From the NCBI RefSeq assembly GCF_965277665.1, contig NZ_OZ255835.1:1302001-1366000 (forward strand): 64,000 bases of DNA. Direction: 5' to 3'. The position numbers and the translations under genes were made by a program. The number at the start of each line of letters is the position of its first letter. Position 1 is the stretch's first letter. The DNA is from Lichenicoccus sp965277665 (lineage in GTDB: Bacteria > Pseudomonadota > Alphaproteobacteria > Acetobacterales > Acetobacteraceae). Positions 52,758 through 61,540 of the stretch are shown in pieces. The notes under the pieces were generated by a model. That model was not told where the DNA came from. It saw nothing but the letters and a program-made list of their open reading frames with translations, and made no database searches.

Positions 52758-53153
52758 TCAGTTACCAAAATCAATTTCGACCCGGCGCGCGCCGATGCCG
52801 GGATCCTCGTTGGACGGCGAGCGCGGGTTGATCTGGATCCGGTTGGCGGCGATCCCGTCCGCGCGCAGCGCCGCCGCGACCCTTTCTGCCCGCCGGTCCG
52901 ACAGCATCGCGTCCGCGGTCAGGTTGCCGTTCGCCTGGGCGTAGCCCTCGACCTGGATGTTGAGCTCGGGATGGTTCGCGGCCAGGTCCGCGGCGTGGCT
53001 CACCACCTCGCGGGCGGACGTATCCAGGGTCGCCGAGCGCACGGCGAAGAACACGACGAACTTACGCCCCAGCGCGCCGCCCTCGAAGAAGGAGCAGCCA
53101 GCCAGGAAGGCGGGGAGCAGACAGGCGGCGGCGAGGATAGGCGTGCGACGCAT
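52758..53153 (-). CDS. OmpA-family lipoprotein
   Basis: A 131-residue lipoprotein: signal MRRTPILAAACLLPAFLAGCS with lipobox LAGC, then an OmpA C-terminal peptidoglycan-binding domain (VFFAVRSATLDTSAREVVSHAADLAA ... GYAQANG ... DRRAERVAAALRADGI). It probably anchors the outer membrane to the wall. It is smaller than Pal and not beside tolB, so it is not assigned as Pal. ATG 53153. Confidence 0.83.
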   Translation of the reverse strand: MRRTPILAAACLLPAFLAGCSFFEGGALGRKFVVFFAVRSATLDTSAREVVSHAADLAANHPELNIQVEGYAQANGNLTADAMLSDRRAERVAAALRADGIAANRIQINPRSPSNEDPGIGARRVEIDFGN

Positions 53154-53308
53154 CGGATGATCTCTTCCACAGAACGAAGACACCGATCCCATAGAGCAGC
53201 ATCCGATCAATTGGTATCGCTTCGCGATGCCAATTGTCGGGCAGAGCTGCTCTCCCGAGCGACCTGGGTGGCGCGACCCCGGTTCCACCGCGTTGCACCA
53301 GACTCACC

Positions 53309-54964
53309 TCAGGCGGCAATCACCGCGCGGCCCTGCTGCAGCCGCCAGACCCGGTCGAGTCGCTCGACCCCGGTCAGCCGGTGCGCGATCAGGATGACGG
53401 TGCGGCCGGCCGCCACGGTGTTGAGGGTGGACAGGAAGGCCTGCTCGGTCTCGGAGTCGAGCCCGGCGCACGGTTCGTCCAGGATCAGTACCGACGCCGG
53501 CGACAGCAGCGTGCGCGCCAGCGCCAGCCGGCGCCCCTGGCCGCCCGACAGGTTGGTGCCGTTCTCGCCGAGCCACTCGTCCAGCCGGTTCGGCAGGCTG
53601 CGCACGAAATCGGCGATGCGGGCCTGTTCCAGCACCGCCCACAGGGCCGCGTCGTCGGCCTCGGGACGCGCCAGCAGCAGGTTGGCCCTGATCGTGTCGT
53701 CGAACAGATGGGTATTCTGGCTGAGCCAGGCGATCTGCCGCCGCAGCAGTCCAGGATCGATCAAGGCGATGTCGACACCGCCATAGGTGATGTGGCCGGC
53801 CTGCGGCGCGATGACCCGCAGCAGCAGGCTGGCCAGGGTGGATTTGCCCACGCCCGACGGCCCCAGGAACGCGATGCGCGCGCCGTGCGGAATGTTCAGA
53901 CCGAGGCCGTCGAACACCGGCGGCCGCTCCACTGCCCAGCGATAGCCGACGCCGTCGAGGCGCAGCGTCGCATCCGCGGGCGGCGTGACCGTGCCGGGGC
54001 GCGTCGGCGCACCGAGCGAACTGGAGCCGGTCCCGAGCACCCGTCGCGCACTCTCCGCCATGTGCCCGGCCAGCACGCCGGCGCGCACCAGGCCGGAGGC
54101 CGCCTCGAAGCAGGCCAGCACCAGGAACAGCGACAGGACAGCAGCGAGACCGCCGATGCGCGGCAGCCCCAGCCCGATCGCCGCGGCCAGGACCAGCAGG
54201 ACCGCCGCCTGTCCGCACAGGAAAGAGATCGCGCCGGCCGTGGCCCCGCTGCGTGCGAGAAGCCCCTGCGCCGCCAGCAACCGGCCCTCGCGCTGCCGGA
54301 CCACCGCCGCCATGTCCTCGCCGGCGCCGAAGGCGCTGATCTCGCGCAGGCCGGACGCCACGTCCAGCACCGCTACGCGCAGGCCGGATTGCGCCTCGGC
54401 CAGCGGCACCCCCGCCTGCACCGAACGCCGCGCAGCCACCCAGGGCAGCAGCAGCGACGCGCCGAGGAAAAGCAGGCAGACCGGCAGCGCCAGCGGAACA
54501 CTCCGGCTGCCGATGACGATCGCCAGCACCGGCAGCGCCAGCAGCACGCCGCAGAGCGGCACCAGCAGCCGCAGGTAGAGGCCGTCGAGCGCCTCCACGT
54601 CCCCGACCAGGCGGCCCAGCACGTCGCCGGTGCGGCGGTATCCGAGACCGCCGGCGGCGCTGCCGGCGAGCCGCCGGAAGAACCAGACCCTGAGGTCGGC
54701 GAGCGCTCGGAAGGTCGCCGCGTGCGTCGCCAGTCGCTCCGCGTAGCGCAGCAGCACACGCCCCGCGCCGAGGGCGCGCAGCAGCAGGCCGGACGCCAGC
54801 AGCAATCCGACCGCCGACCCGGCCAGCCGCAGCCCCGAGGCGCTCAGCAAGGCAAGACCGCTCGCCAGCGCCACGATCGAGACGCAGAGCCCGGCCAGCA
54901 GGGCCGCGGACTGGCCGCGCCAGAGCCGCAGGATCGCCAACAGCGGCAGCAGCAATGGCTTCAT
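53309..54964 (-). CDS. cydC: Thiol reductant ABC exporter subunit CydC
   Basis: One half of the CydDC heterodimer, which exports glutathione/cysteine (or haem) and is needed for cytochrome bd assembly. The 551-residue product has six N-terminal helices. The nucleotide-binding domain has Walker A FLGPSGVGKSTLASLLL, signature NLSGGQGRRLALARTLL and Walker B LILDEPCAGLD. The ATG overlaps the cydD stop (ATGA). No cydAB follows, as the next gene is the unrelated OmpA-like lipoprotein. Confidence 0.92.
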   Translation of the reverse strand: MKPLLLPLLAILRLWRGQSAALLAGLCVSIVALASGLALLSASGLRLAGSAVGLLLASGLLLRALGAGRVLLRYAERLATHAATFRALADLRVWFFRRLAGSAAGGLGYRRTGDVLGRLVGDVEALDGLYLRLLVPLCGVLLALPVLAIVIGSRSVPLALPVCLLFLGASLLLPWVAARRSVQAGVPLAEAQSGLRVAVLDVASGLREISAFGAGEDMAAVVRQREGRLLAAQGLLARSGATAGAISFLCGQAAVLLVLAAAIGLGLPRIGGLAAVLSLFLVLACFEAASGLVRAGVLAGHMAESARRVLGTGSSSLGAPTRPGTVTPPADATLRLDGVGYRWAVERPPVFDGLGLNIPHGARIAFLGPSGVGKSTLASLLLRVIAPQAGHITYGGVDIALIDPGLLRRQIAWLSQNTHLFDDTIRANLLLARPEADDAALWAVLEQARIADFVRSLPNRLDEWLGENGTNLSGGQGRRLALARTLLSPASVLILDEPCAGLDSETEQAFLSTLNTVAAGRTVILIAHRLTGVERLDRVWRLQQGRAVIAA

Positions 54965-56778
54965 GCCGCACCCCGGGCAGCCAGGACCGGCGCACCGGCA
55001 TCAGGCTGTGCGTCGTCTTCGACGGCAAGGCGGGCGCGAGCGGGCATGGGCAGCTCGATGCGCCGCCCGGCGATGAGCTGCGCCGCCTCAGCATGGGTAG
55101 CCAGCAGCACCGTGCGGTTGCGGGCCAGCGCGCGCAGGCTGGCCAGGATGGACCGCTCGGTGTCGGGATCGAGCTGGGCGGTCGGCTCGTCGAGCAGCAG
55201 CAGCGGCGCGTCGTGCAGGGCGGCGCGGGCGATGGCGACCCGCTGCGCCTGGCCGCCGGACAGGCCGTAGCCGCCCTCGCCGATCCGGGTGTCCAGGCCC
55301 TCCGGCAGGGACGCCACCAGCTCATCCAGGGCCGCCGTCGCCAGGGCCGCCTGCAGCGCCGCGGGAGACGCATCCGGCCGCCCGAACAGGATGTTCTTGC
55401 GCAGGGTGCCGGCGAACAGCATCGGGTTCTGGCCGATCCAGCCGATCAGGCGGCTGCGGGCGTCCGGCGCCCGCGACCGAAGGTCGATCCCATCAAGCAA
55501 TACCCGGCCGGACTGCGGCTGCACGAAGCCGAGCAGGATCTCGATCACCGTTGATTTTCCGGCACCCGAGGGCCCGGACAGCAGCACCGTCTCGCCAGGG
55601 GCGATGGAAAAGCCGAGCCCGTCCAGGACCGGGCCGCGTGCCTCGGTCCAGGCGTAGCCGACATGCTCGAACGTCACCGCGACACCGCCGCAAGCCGCAC
55701 GGTCCGGAGAGACGCCCGGTGCGACGGCCGATGCGCCGGACGCGTCCGGCAGCGCGGCCAGCGCCTCGGCACAGGCGCCGACCTGCAGCCGATCCTGGTA
55801 GGCGAGCGCGAAGGCGCGCAGCGGCGCAAAGAACTCCGGCACCAGCAGCAGCACGAACAGCGCCTGCGCCACCGACAGTGCGCCCGGCAGCGCCCCCGGC
55901 AGCGCTCCCGACACCGGATCCGCCGGTGCCGGCAGGCCGGTTGCCTGCGCGCCGGACAGCAGGCGGCCGCCGTCATGCAGGGCGATCACGACGAGTGCCA
56001 CCGCGAGCGCGCAATCCAGGCCCGCCGACGACAGGAAGGCCACCCGCAGCACCCGCATGGTGCGCCGGCGCAAATCCGCTGCCGCCACGGCAAGCCGTCC
56101 GGCCTCGTCGTCGGCGCGGCCGGCCAGTACCAGGGTCGCGATCCCCCGCACCCGGTCGACGAAATAGGCCTGCAGCCGCGCCAGCGCCTGGAACTGCCGG
56201 CGCGACGCGGCCGCGGCGCCGATGCCGAACACCGCCTGCATCACCGGCACCGCGAGCCCGCAGCAGAGCAGCACCAGGGCCGCGAACGGCTGCACCAGCC
56301 ATGCCGCCAGCAGAACCAGCGCCGGGGCGGCCATCGCCAGGCTCGCCGCCGGCAGCCAGCGGGCGAAGAAGCCGTCGACGGCCTCGATGCGGTCCACCAG
56401 CAGCGCGGCCAGGGCGCTGCTGTGCCGATCCCGCAGCAGCGCCGGTCCCGCCCGCAGGATCGCGGCGAGCGCCGCCGCGCGCAGTCGCCGGCGCGCCGTC
56501 ATGCCCGCGTTGGCCGAAACGATCTCGCCCGCGGCCTGGGTTCCGGCACGCAAGATCGCCGCGACGGCGAAACCCGCCAAGGCCAGCAGCACGTCCGGCC
56601 TGCCGCCGCCCGGTTGCGCGCCGAGCGCCGCGGCGAGGATCAGGGCCACGCACCACATCTGCAGCACGGCGCAGGCGCAGCCCGCCATGCCAAGTCCGAT
56701 GACCGGCAGCGCCTGCCGGCGCCCAAGCCGGGACTGCGCCCGCATCCAGCCCCGTGTCGCCGATCGCTTTGTTTGCAT
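54961..56778 (-). CDS. cydD: Thiol reductant ABC exporter subunit CydD
   Basis: The partner of CydC. The 605-residue product has Walker A LSGPSGAGKSTVIEILLG, signature GLSGGQAQRVAIARAAL and Walker B LLLLDEPTAQLDPD. The N-terminal part is a six-helix ABC membrane domain. A short tandem tetrapeptide (GALPGALPGALS) extends a loop near residue 285, encoded by 12-bp repeats. ATG 56778 is chosen, with a TTG three codons upstream as the alternative. Confidence 0.92.
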   Translation of the reverse strand: MQTKRSATRGWMRAQSRLGRRQALPVIGLGMAGCACAVLQMWCVALILAAALGAQPGGGRPDVLLALAGFAVAAILRAGTQAAGEIVSANAGMTARRRLRAAALAAILRAGPALLRDRHSSALAALLVDRIEAVDGFFARWLPAASLAMAAPALVLLAAWLVQPFAALVLLCCGLAVPVMQAVFGIGAAAASRRQFQALARLQAYFVDRVRGIATLVLAGRADDEAGRLAVAAADLRRRTMRVLRVAFLSSAGLDCALAVALVVIALHDGGRLLSGAQATGLPAPADPVSGALPGALPGALSVAQALFVLLLVPEFFAPLRAFALAYQDRLQVGACAEALAALPDASGASAVAPGVSPDRAACGGVAVTFEHVGYAWTEARGPVLDGLGFSIAPGETVLLSGPSGAGKSTVIEILLGFVQPQSGRVLLDGIDLRSRAPDARSRLIGWIGQNPMLFAGTLRKNILFGRPDASPAALQAALATAALDELVASLPEGLDTRIGEGGYGLSGGQAQRVAIARAALHDAPLLLLDEPTAQLDPDTERSILASLRALARNRTVLLATHAEAAQLIAGRRIELPMPARARLAVEDDAQPDAGAPVLAARGAA

Positions 56779-56940
56779 GTCACCCAAGGTCCAGCCGCAG
56801 CAGATCTAGCCAGACTGTCGCATCCCGAACAGGCCCCGCACGGGTTGTTGCCCGATCCACGGCTTTCATGACGGTCAATTCAGGTTCCGGAAAGGCCGCA
56901 CCGCAGCCCGACCGGCAGGGTGCTGAAAAAGCAACGCCCG

Positions 56941-58782
56941 CTACCTGGCTCCGGCATCGACGTCCTCGCCGAGTTGCTCCGCCTCGGACGCCTCCGGATT
57001 GAGCGAAAAGACCAGCACGTAGCGCGTGCCGCCGCCTTCCCGCGTCCAGCCTTCCTGGACGTCGAGCTGCGCCCCGAGCTGGCGCGCGAAGCCGCGGATC
57101 AGCTGGATGCCAAGGCCGTCGCGTATCCCGGTCTCGGTCTCCACCCGGCCGGCCGGGATGCCGACGCCGTCATCCTCGATGGCAAGCCGGGCCCGCCCAT
57201 TGGTGATCGGCGCCAGGCTGACCCGCACATGGCCGCTGCGGCCGTCGGGAAAGGCGTACTTCACCGCATTGCTGACCGCCTCGGTCACGACCAGGGACAA
57301 CGGCACCGCCTGGTCGGTCGACATCGCGAGCTCCGGCGCCTCGATCTCGAGCCGGATCCGCCGTCCCTCGCGCTCGCCGATCGCCTGGAACAGCTGCCCG
57401 CACAGCTCGTGGAGGAAGGAGCGCATGTTGAGGGTCTGCAACTCGCCTTCGGAATACAGGTAGCGGTGCAGCGTCGCCAGCGCCCGGACCCGGTCGCGGG
57501 CCGAAGCGAATTCGGCGCGGGCCTCCGGCTGGCGGATGCGGTTGGCCTGCAGGTTGAGCAGCGACGCGATGATCTGCAGGTTGTTCTTCACCCGGTGGTG
57601 GATCTCCTTGATCAGCAGCGCCTGCTTGGTCTCCGCCTCCCGCAGGTCGTCCTCGTGACGCGCCAGGCTGCGTGTCGCCTGGGTGAAGGCATGCGACAAT
57701 TCGTGCAGTTCCATCGGCATGTAGCGGATCTCGCGGGCCTGGTAGTCACCCGCGCGTCGCCAGTGCAGCACCGCGCCGGTCAACTCCTGCAGCGGCGTCA
57801 CGACCAGCCGGTTGGCGCCGACCGCGACCGCGATCAGGCCTACGCCCAGCACCAGGACGATGCCGATGACCCGCATGATGAAGGTGCTGAGCGCCTGCGC
57901 TTCCTCGCGGGTCGGCTGGGTGATGGTGAGCACGTCGAGGTTGGTCGCCAGCCTGGTGATCGCGAGCGAGGTGCCATGCCATCCGACGGCGTCGCCGTGG
58001 CCGGCCTCGGCCCGGACCCGCATCGCGACCAGGTCGGGCGGCGCGGTCCAGCCGCAATCGATGCACAGGGGGACCGCGACCTGTGCCACCCCGAGGCCGC
58101 CGCCGAACAACCAGGCGCGCACCGGCCAATCGCGTTCGAGGAACCCCATCTGGTGAGCGCCGCCGAAGATCTCGTCGCGCGACCAGCCGACATGCGTCTC
58201 GGCGATCAGCGTCAGCGGACCCGCCTGGCCGCCGGGATGCGAGATCTGCATCGTGATGTCGCGCCCGCCACCCGGGGCGTCGCCGGCAAGGTCATATCCC
58301 GTCCGGCGTGCCGCCATCGTGTTCGCCTGCGGCGCCGGCCCGGCGACCGCGCCCGCTGCGCACATCCGGTGGCCGGCGGCATCGAACAGCACCAGCGCCG
58401 AATAGCGGCCATCCTGCGTCGCCAGGGCAACCCTGAGGGCGGCGCCACACTGCGACGGATCGTTCAGTTCGCCGAGGCGCGAGACGCCGGCGAGAAACCG
58501 GTTGCCTTGCTCGAGGTCCTGGCGCGCACGGTCCCGGAACAGCCGCTGCATCGCCTCGGCCCGCGCGTTGCTGTAGCCGGAGACGCTCTGGTAGCTGTGC
58601 CACGACACCAGGCCGCTGAGCAGCGCAAGCGGCACCGACGACAGCAGGATGACGGCGATCATCCGGGTACTGACGGTGCCGAGCAGGTTGCCGAGGAGCC
58701 GTCGCGTCGCCGGAACTGCACCAGCGGCCAAAGCGGAGCCGCGCCGGCGCGGTCCGACACTCTCCCCGGAGGCAATAACCAT
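56941..58782 (-). CDS. HisKA_2-type sensor histidine kinase, probable PhyR kinase
   Basis: A 613-residue membrane kinase. Helices near residues 40-60 and 305-330 flank a periplasmic sensor region with two CID/CG-type Cys (CIDCG). The HisKA_2 phosphoacceptor is His395 in LLIKEIHHRVKNNLQ, followed by a HATPase_c domain (VTEAVSNAVKYAFPDG, then IEDDGVGIPAG and GLGIQLIRGFARQLGAQ). Its ATG shares one base with the nepR stop, so it should be translated with nepR. HisKA_2/HWE kinases of this kind control PhyR in alphaproteobacteria, and the locus context supports this. Confidence 0.9.
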   Translation of the reverse strand: MVIASGESVGPRRRGSALAAGAVPATRRLLGNLLGTVSTRMIAVILLSSVPLALLSGLVSWHSYQSVSGYSNARAEAMQRLFRDRARQDLEQGNRFLAGVSRLGELNDPSQCGAALRVALATQDGRYSALVLFDAAGHRMCAAGAVAGPAPQANTMAARRTGYDLAGDAPGGGRDITMQISHPGGQAGPLTLIAETHVGWSRDEIFGGAHQMGFLERDWPVRAWLFGGGLGVAQVAVPLCIDCGWTAPPDLVAMRVRAEAGHGDAVGWHGTSLAITRLATNLDVLTITQPTREEAQALSTFIMRVIGIVLVLGVGLIAVAVGANRLVVTPLQELTGAVLHWRRAGDYQAREIRYMPMELHELSHAFTQATRSLARHEDDLREAETKQALLIKEIHHRVKNNLQIIASLLNLQANRIRQPEARAEFASARDRVRALATLHRYLYSEGELQTLNMRSFLHELCGQLFQAIGEREGRRIRLEIEAPELAMSTDQAVPLSLVVTEAVSNAVKYAFPDGRSGHVRVSLAPITNGRARLAIEDDGVGIPAGRVETETGIRDGLGIQLIRGFARQLGAQLDVQEGWTREGGGTRYVLVFSLNPEASEAEQLGEDVDAGAR

Positions 58783-58952
58783 CAGCCCTGGTCGTCCTCG
58801 ATGAGCCTCAGCAGGTCCTCCGGGATCGGCTCCCTCGCCACGTCGTCGAATAATTCATGCAGCCCCCGAGTGAGCCACTGGTCGAAGGCTGATGGTGGTT
58901 TCGGTTTCCCGCGCCGGACCGGCCTGTGCTCACCATCCTTGCCCTTGGTCAT
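58782..58952 (-). CDS. nepR: Anti-sigma factor NepR
   Basis: A 56-residue protein. It reads MTKGKDGEHRPVRRGKPKPP, SAFDQWLTRGLHELFDDVAR, EPIPEDLLRLIEDDQG. The Lys/Arg-rich leader and the FDxWLxRGLHxLFDDV-x(2)-EPIPxDLLRLI core are the NepR signature. NepR sequesters the EcfG sigma factor until phosphorylated PhyR binds it. The stop overlaps the kinase start (TGATG). A candidate EcfG-type promoter lies 48 bp upstream. Confidence 0.93.
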   Translation of the reverse strand: MTKGKDGEHRPVRRGKPKPPSAFDQWLTRGLHELFDDVAREPIPEDLLRLIEDDQG

Positions 58953-58999
58953 CGAGATGGATCAATCCTGGCTCTCAGCGCATCGCCGAACCAGTTTCT

Positions 59000-59024
59000 A
59001 GCGTCACAATCCTTGCGTGGTTCC
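59000..59024 (-). promoter_or_regulatory. Candidate EcfG-type promoter upstream of nepR
   Basis: On the minus strand GGAAC (59020-59024) is followed after 16 bp by CGCT (59000-59003), one mismatch from the EcfG consensus GGAAC-N16/17-CGTT. It lies about 50 bp before nepR. Autoregulation of nepR by EcfG is the usual design, so the site is plausible. Confidence 0.45.
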
Positions 59025-59083
59025 ACCCGGATCGGTGCGTCCGCCACAGGATGTGGCCGAACTGCACCGCTCGGCATCCCAGG

Positions 59084-59680
59084 TCAGGTACGGGCGGCGT
59101 CGAGCCCGCCGAGGCGGCCGGATTGCCTCAGACGGGCATCGACCTCGCGCGCAATCTGCGCCGCCCTGGCCGCCACCGCCCGGCCCTCGCTCTTGGCGGG
59201 CGTCTCGCCCATCAGCCAGCTCTCGAGCTGCCGGCGGGCGCGGAACACGCGGCTCTTGGCGGTGCCGACCGCGCAGCCCGTGGACTCCGCCAGCGCCTCG
59301 TAGCTCATGCCCTGCACCACGACCATGATCAGCGCCTCGCGCTGGTCGGCGGGCAAGCGGCCGATCGCCTTGCCCAGGTCCTTCAGGGCCAGACGGTCCT
59401 CGTGCGGCGCCTCCGTGGCGAACACCGATGACGGCACGTCGTCGATGTCGGTGGTGTCACGGCGCTTGCGCAGGTTGGAGATGAAGCGGTTGCGCAGGAT
59501 GCGGTGCATCCAGGCGGCGAAGTTGGTGCCCGGAATGAAGCTCGCCTGGGCGGAGAGCGCGTTGCAGACGGCGTCCTGGACCAGGTCCTCGGCGGCGGCG
59601 CGGTTGCGCGTCAGGGCGAGGGCCTGGATCCGCAGCTTGGGGAGGATGGTGATGACCTGATCGTGGAAGCAGTTGGGCAT
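59084..59680 (-). CDS. ECF sigma factor (first of two)
   Basis: A 198-residue ECF sigma factor with sigma-2 (LTRNRAAAEDLVQDAVCNAL, then FIPGTNFAAWMHRILRNRFISNLRKRR) and sigma-4 (LPADQREALIMVVVQGMSYEALAESTGCAVGTAKSRVFRARRQLESW). A roughly 30-residue C-terminal extension follows. The NFAAWMHRILRN and CAVGTAKSRV segments match the EcfG (ECF15) group. Start ATG 59680 is preferred over the ATGs at 59704 and 59707. It is transcribed toward nepR but is not adjacent enough to be sure of one operon. Confidence 0.88.
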   Translation of the reverse strand: MPNCFHDQVITILPKLRIQALALTRNRAAAEDLVQDAVCNALSAQASFIPGTNFAAWMHRILRNRFISNLRKRRDTTDIDDVPSSVFATEAPHEDRLALKDLGKAIGRLPADQREALIMVVVQGMSYEALAESTGCAVGTAKSRVFRARRQLESWLMGETPAKSEGRAVAARAAQIAREVDARLRQSGRLGGLDAART

Positions 59681-59907
59681 GCTTTGTCTCCGGTTCTGGC
59701 CCATCAATGACCGGCATTTCGCGGCGGTTGCACGCGCCGCGCACGGTTTTATTCACGAAAAACGGAGCCTGCCGGGGATCGTCCGGGGCGCGGTTTTGCG
59801 TTCCGCTGTCACCGCGCTAGGTTCACTGCGGCAAGAGCGCCACACGAACGCCCCACCTCGCCACCGGAGAGGACCCCAGTGCCGACCCCGCCCATCGGCG
59901 ACAGAGT

Positions 59908-60522
59908 TCAACCCTCCCCGGAGGCCGCCCGCGCGAGCTGGCTACGCGCACGCGAGACGCGCGCCTTCATCGTGCCGACGGGGACGCCGCAGATCGCGGC
60001 CGCCTCCTCGTGACTGAGCTCCTGTGCCCCGACGAGCACCAGAGCTTCGCGCAGCAGCGGCGGCAGCATGAACAGCATGCGCTGCAGGTCGGCGACTTCG
60101 GCGCGATGCGAGGCCGCCGGCGCGACGCTGTCCGGCGGCGGCATCCGGGCGCTCATCACCCGGCTCTCGCGCTGCCGCCGTCGTGCCAGTTCGTAGAACG
60201 CGTTGCGCTGGATGGTGAACAGCCAGGCCTTGAGATTGGTGTCGGGCTGGAACTGCGCCTGCGCCGCCAGGGCCCGGACCAGAGTGTCCTGCACCAGATC
60301 GTCGGCGGCACTGGCATCGCGCGTCAGGAACCGCGCGAAACCGCGCAGGTCCGGCAGCAGCGCCGAGATGTCGCGCTGGAATGCCCGGCCCCGGATGGCA
60401 TCCCCGGCCTCGGCATGCTTGGTCCTGGTGTTTCCGGCCGCTGCGTTCCCGGTCTTTGCGTTCCCTGGCGCGGTGTCGCTCGATCCGACATCGTCCGCTC
60501 GCGTGCTACGCTGCAATCCCAC
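59908..60522 (-). CDS. ECF sigma factor, EcfG-like (second of two)
   Basis: A 204-residue ECF sigma factor with sigma-2 (ALLPDLRGFARFLTRDASAADDLVQDTLVRALAAQAQFQPDTN) and sigma-4 (LPPLLREALVLVGAQELSHEEAAAICGVPVGTMKARVSRARSQLAR). The NLKAWLFTIQRNAFYE and EEAAAICG-x-PVGTMKARV segments fit EcfG. The start is unusual. No ATG precedes the sigma-2 region, so GTG at 60522 is chosen, leaving a roughly 40-residue Ala/Gly/Asn-rich leader with short repeats. It is divergent from phyR across only 29 bp. Confidence 0.85.
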   Translation of the reverse strand: MGLQRSTRADDVGSSDTAPGNAKTGNAAAGNTRTKHAEAGDAIRGRAFQRDISALLPDLRGFARFLTRDASAADDLVQDTLVRALAAQAQFQPDTNLKAWLFTIQRNAFYELARRRQRESRVMSARMPPPDSVAPAASHRAEVADLQRMLFMLPPLLREALVLVGAQELSHEEAAAICGVPVGTMKARVSRARSQLARAASGEG

Positions 60523-60551
60523 ACCATACCCTGCCCAGAAAGAGACGCCTG

Positions 60552-61295
60552 ATGGCCACCACGCGGCGCGACGACTTGATCCGCGCTCTTCCCTATGCCC
60601 GACGTTATGCGCGTGCCCTGACCGGAAGCCAACCGCGCGGCGATCTGCTCGTCGCCGAGAGCCTGCGCGAGTTGCTGTCCGCACCCACCGACGACCGCAC
60701 CGCGCGGCATGGCCTGTATAACTGGGTGACCCGGCGTTTCGAGCTCGGACTGGTCGATCCCGGCGCGGTCGAGGAAGGCCTGACCGCGCGCCAGCGGCAG
60801 TTGCTGCTGCTGACCTCGCTCGAGGAGGTGCCGCTCGAGGATGCGGCGCCGATCGTGGGGCTGGATGTCGCCGATGCCGGGGTCCAGCTCGCCGATGCCC
60901 GCGACCGCCTGCGCGCCTCGGCCGCGACGGACGTCCTCATCATCGAGGATGAGCCGATCATCGCCATGGATATCGAGGAGCTCGTGCTCGGCTGCGGCCA
61001 CCGGGTGGTCGGCGTCGCCGCCACCGAGGCGGATGCCGTCAAGATCGCGCAGAAGACCCGGCCGGGGCTGATCCTGGCCGATATCAATCTCGGCCTCGGC
61101 GGCGACGGCACCTCCGCGGTCAGCCGCATCCTCAAGCACCACTACGCGCCGGTGATCTTCGTGACCGCCTACCCGGAGCGGCTGCTGACCGGCGAGACGG
61201 TCGAGCCGGCGTTCGTCATCACCAAGCCGTTCGAGCCGCTGACGCTGGCGATTGCGACCTACCAGGCCGTCACCGGCGGCATCAGCCTGAAATAG
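60552..61295 (+). CDS. phyR: PhyR, anti-anti-sigma response regulator
   Basis: PhyR is the core switch of the alphaproteobacterial general stress response. When phosphorylated, its sigma-like domain captures NepR and frees EcfG. In 247 residues it has an N-terminal sigma-like domain without DNA-binding ability (LIRALPYARRYARALTGSQPRG ... LLLLTSLEEVPLEDAAPIVG) and a C-terminal receiver (VLIIEDEPIIAMDIEELV). The phosphoacceptor is Asp177 in LILADINLGLGGDG, and the receiver ends VFVTAYPERLL and ITKPFEP. ATG 60552 gives the exact family start. Confidence 0.95.
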   Translation: MATTRRDDLIRALPYARRYARALTGSQPRGDLLVAESLRELLSAPTDDRTARHGLYNWVTRRFELGLVDPGAVEEGLTARQRQLLLLTSLEEVPLEDAAPIVGLDVADAGVQLADARDRLRASAATDVLIIEDEPIIAMDIEELVLGCGHRVVGVAATEADAVKIAQKTRPGLILADINLGLGGDGTSAVSRILKHHYAPVIFVTAYPERLLTGETVEPAFVITKPFEPLTLAIATYQAVTGGISLK

Positions 61296-61362
61296 ACGGC
61301 ACGGCTGCCAGCCGCCGTCGCCAACGCCACCGGCTGGCTGCGAATGACGGCCCCGTAACGAG

Positions 61363-61388
61363 GGAACCGGCTTCCGCCACGGGACGTT
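61363..61388 (+). promoter_or_regulatory. EcfG-dependent promoter upstream of glgE
   Basis: GGAAC (61363-61367), then 17 bp, then CGTT (61385-61388): a perfect match to the EcfG promoter consensus GGAAC-N16/17-CGTT. It lies about 153 bp before the glgE ATG and after the phyR stop, in the right orientation. Binding is inferred from sequence. Confidence 0.75.
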
Positions 61389-61540
61389 CGCCACCAGCCA
61401 ACCCGTGCCCCCCGCCGACCCGTGCCTCGGTCGGGCCGGCGATCCGGGTGGTCCGCCTGCTCGAGGCGGGACACGACGACAACACGATCCCGGCCTTGCG
61501 GCACCTCACCCCGGCCGGGCGTCAATAATCGGGACGCGCC

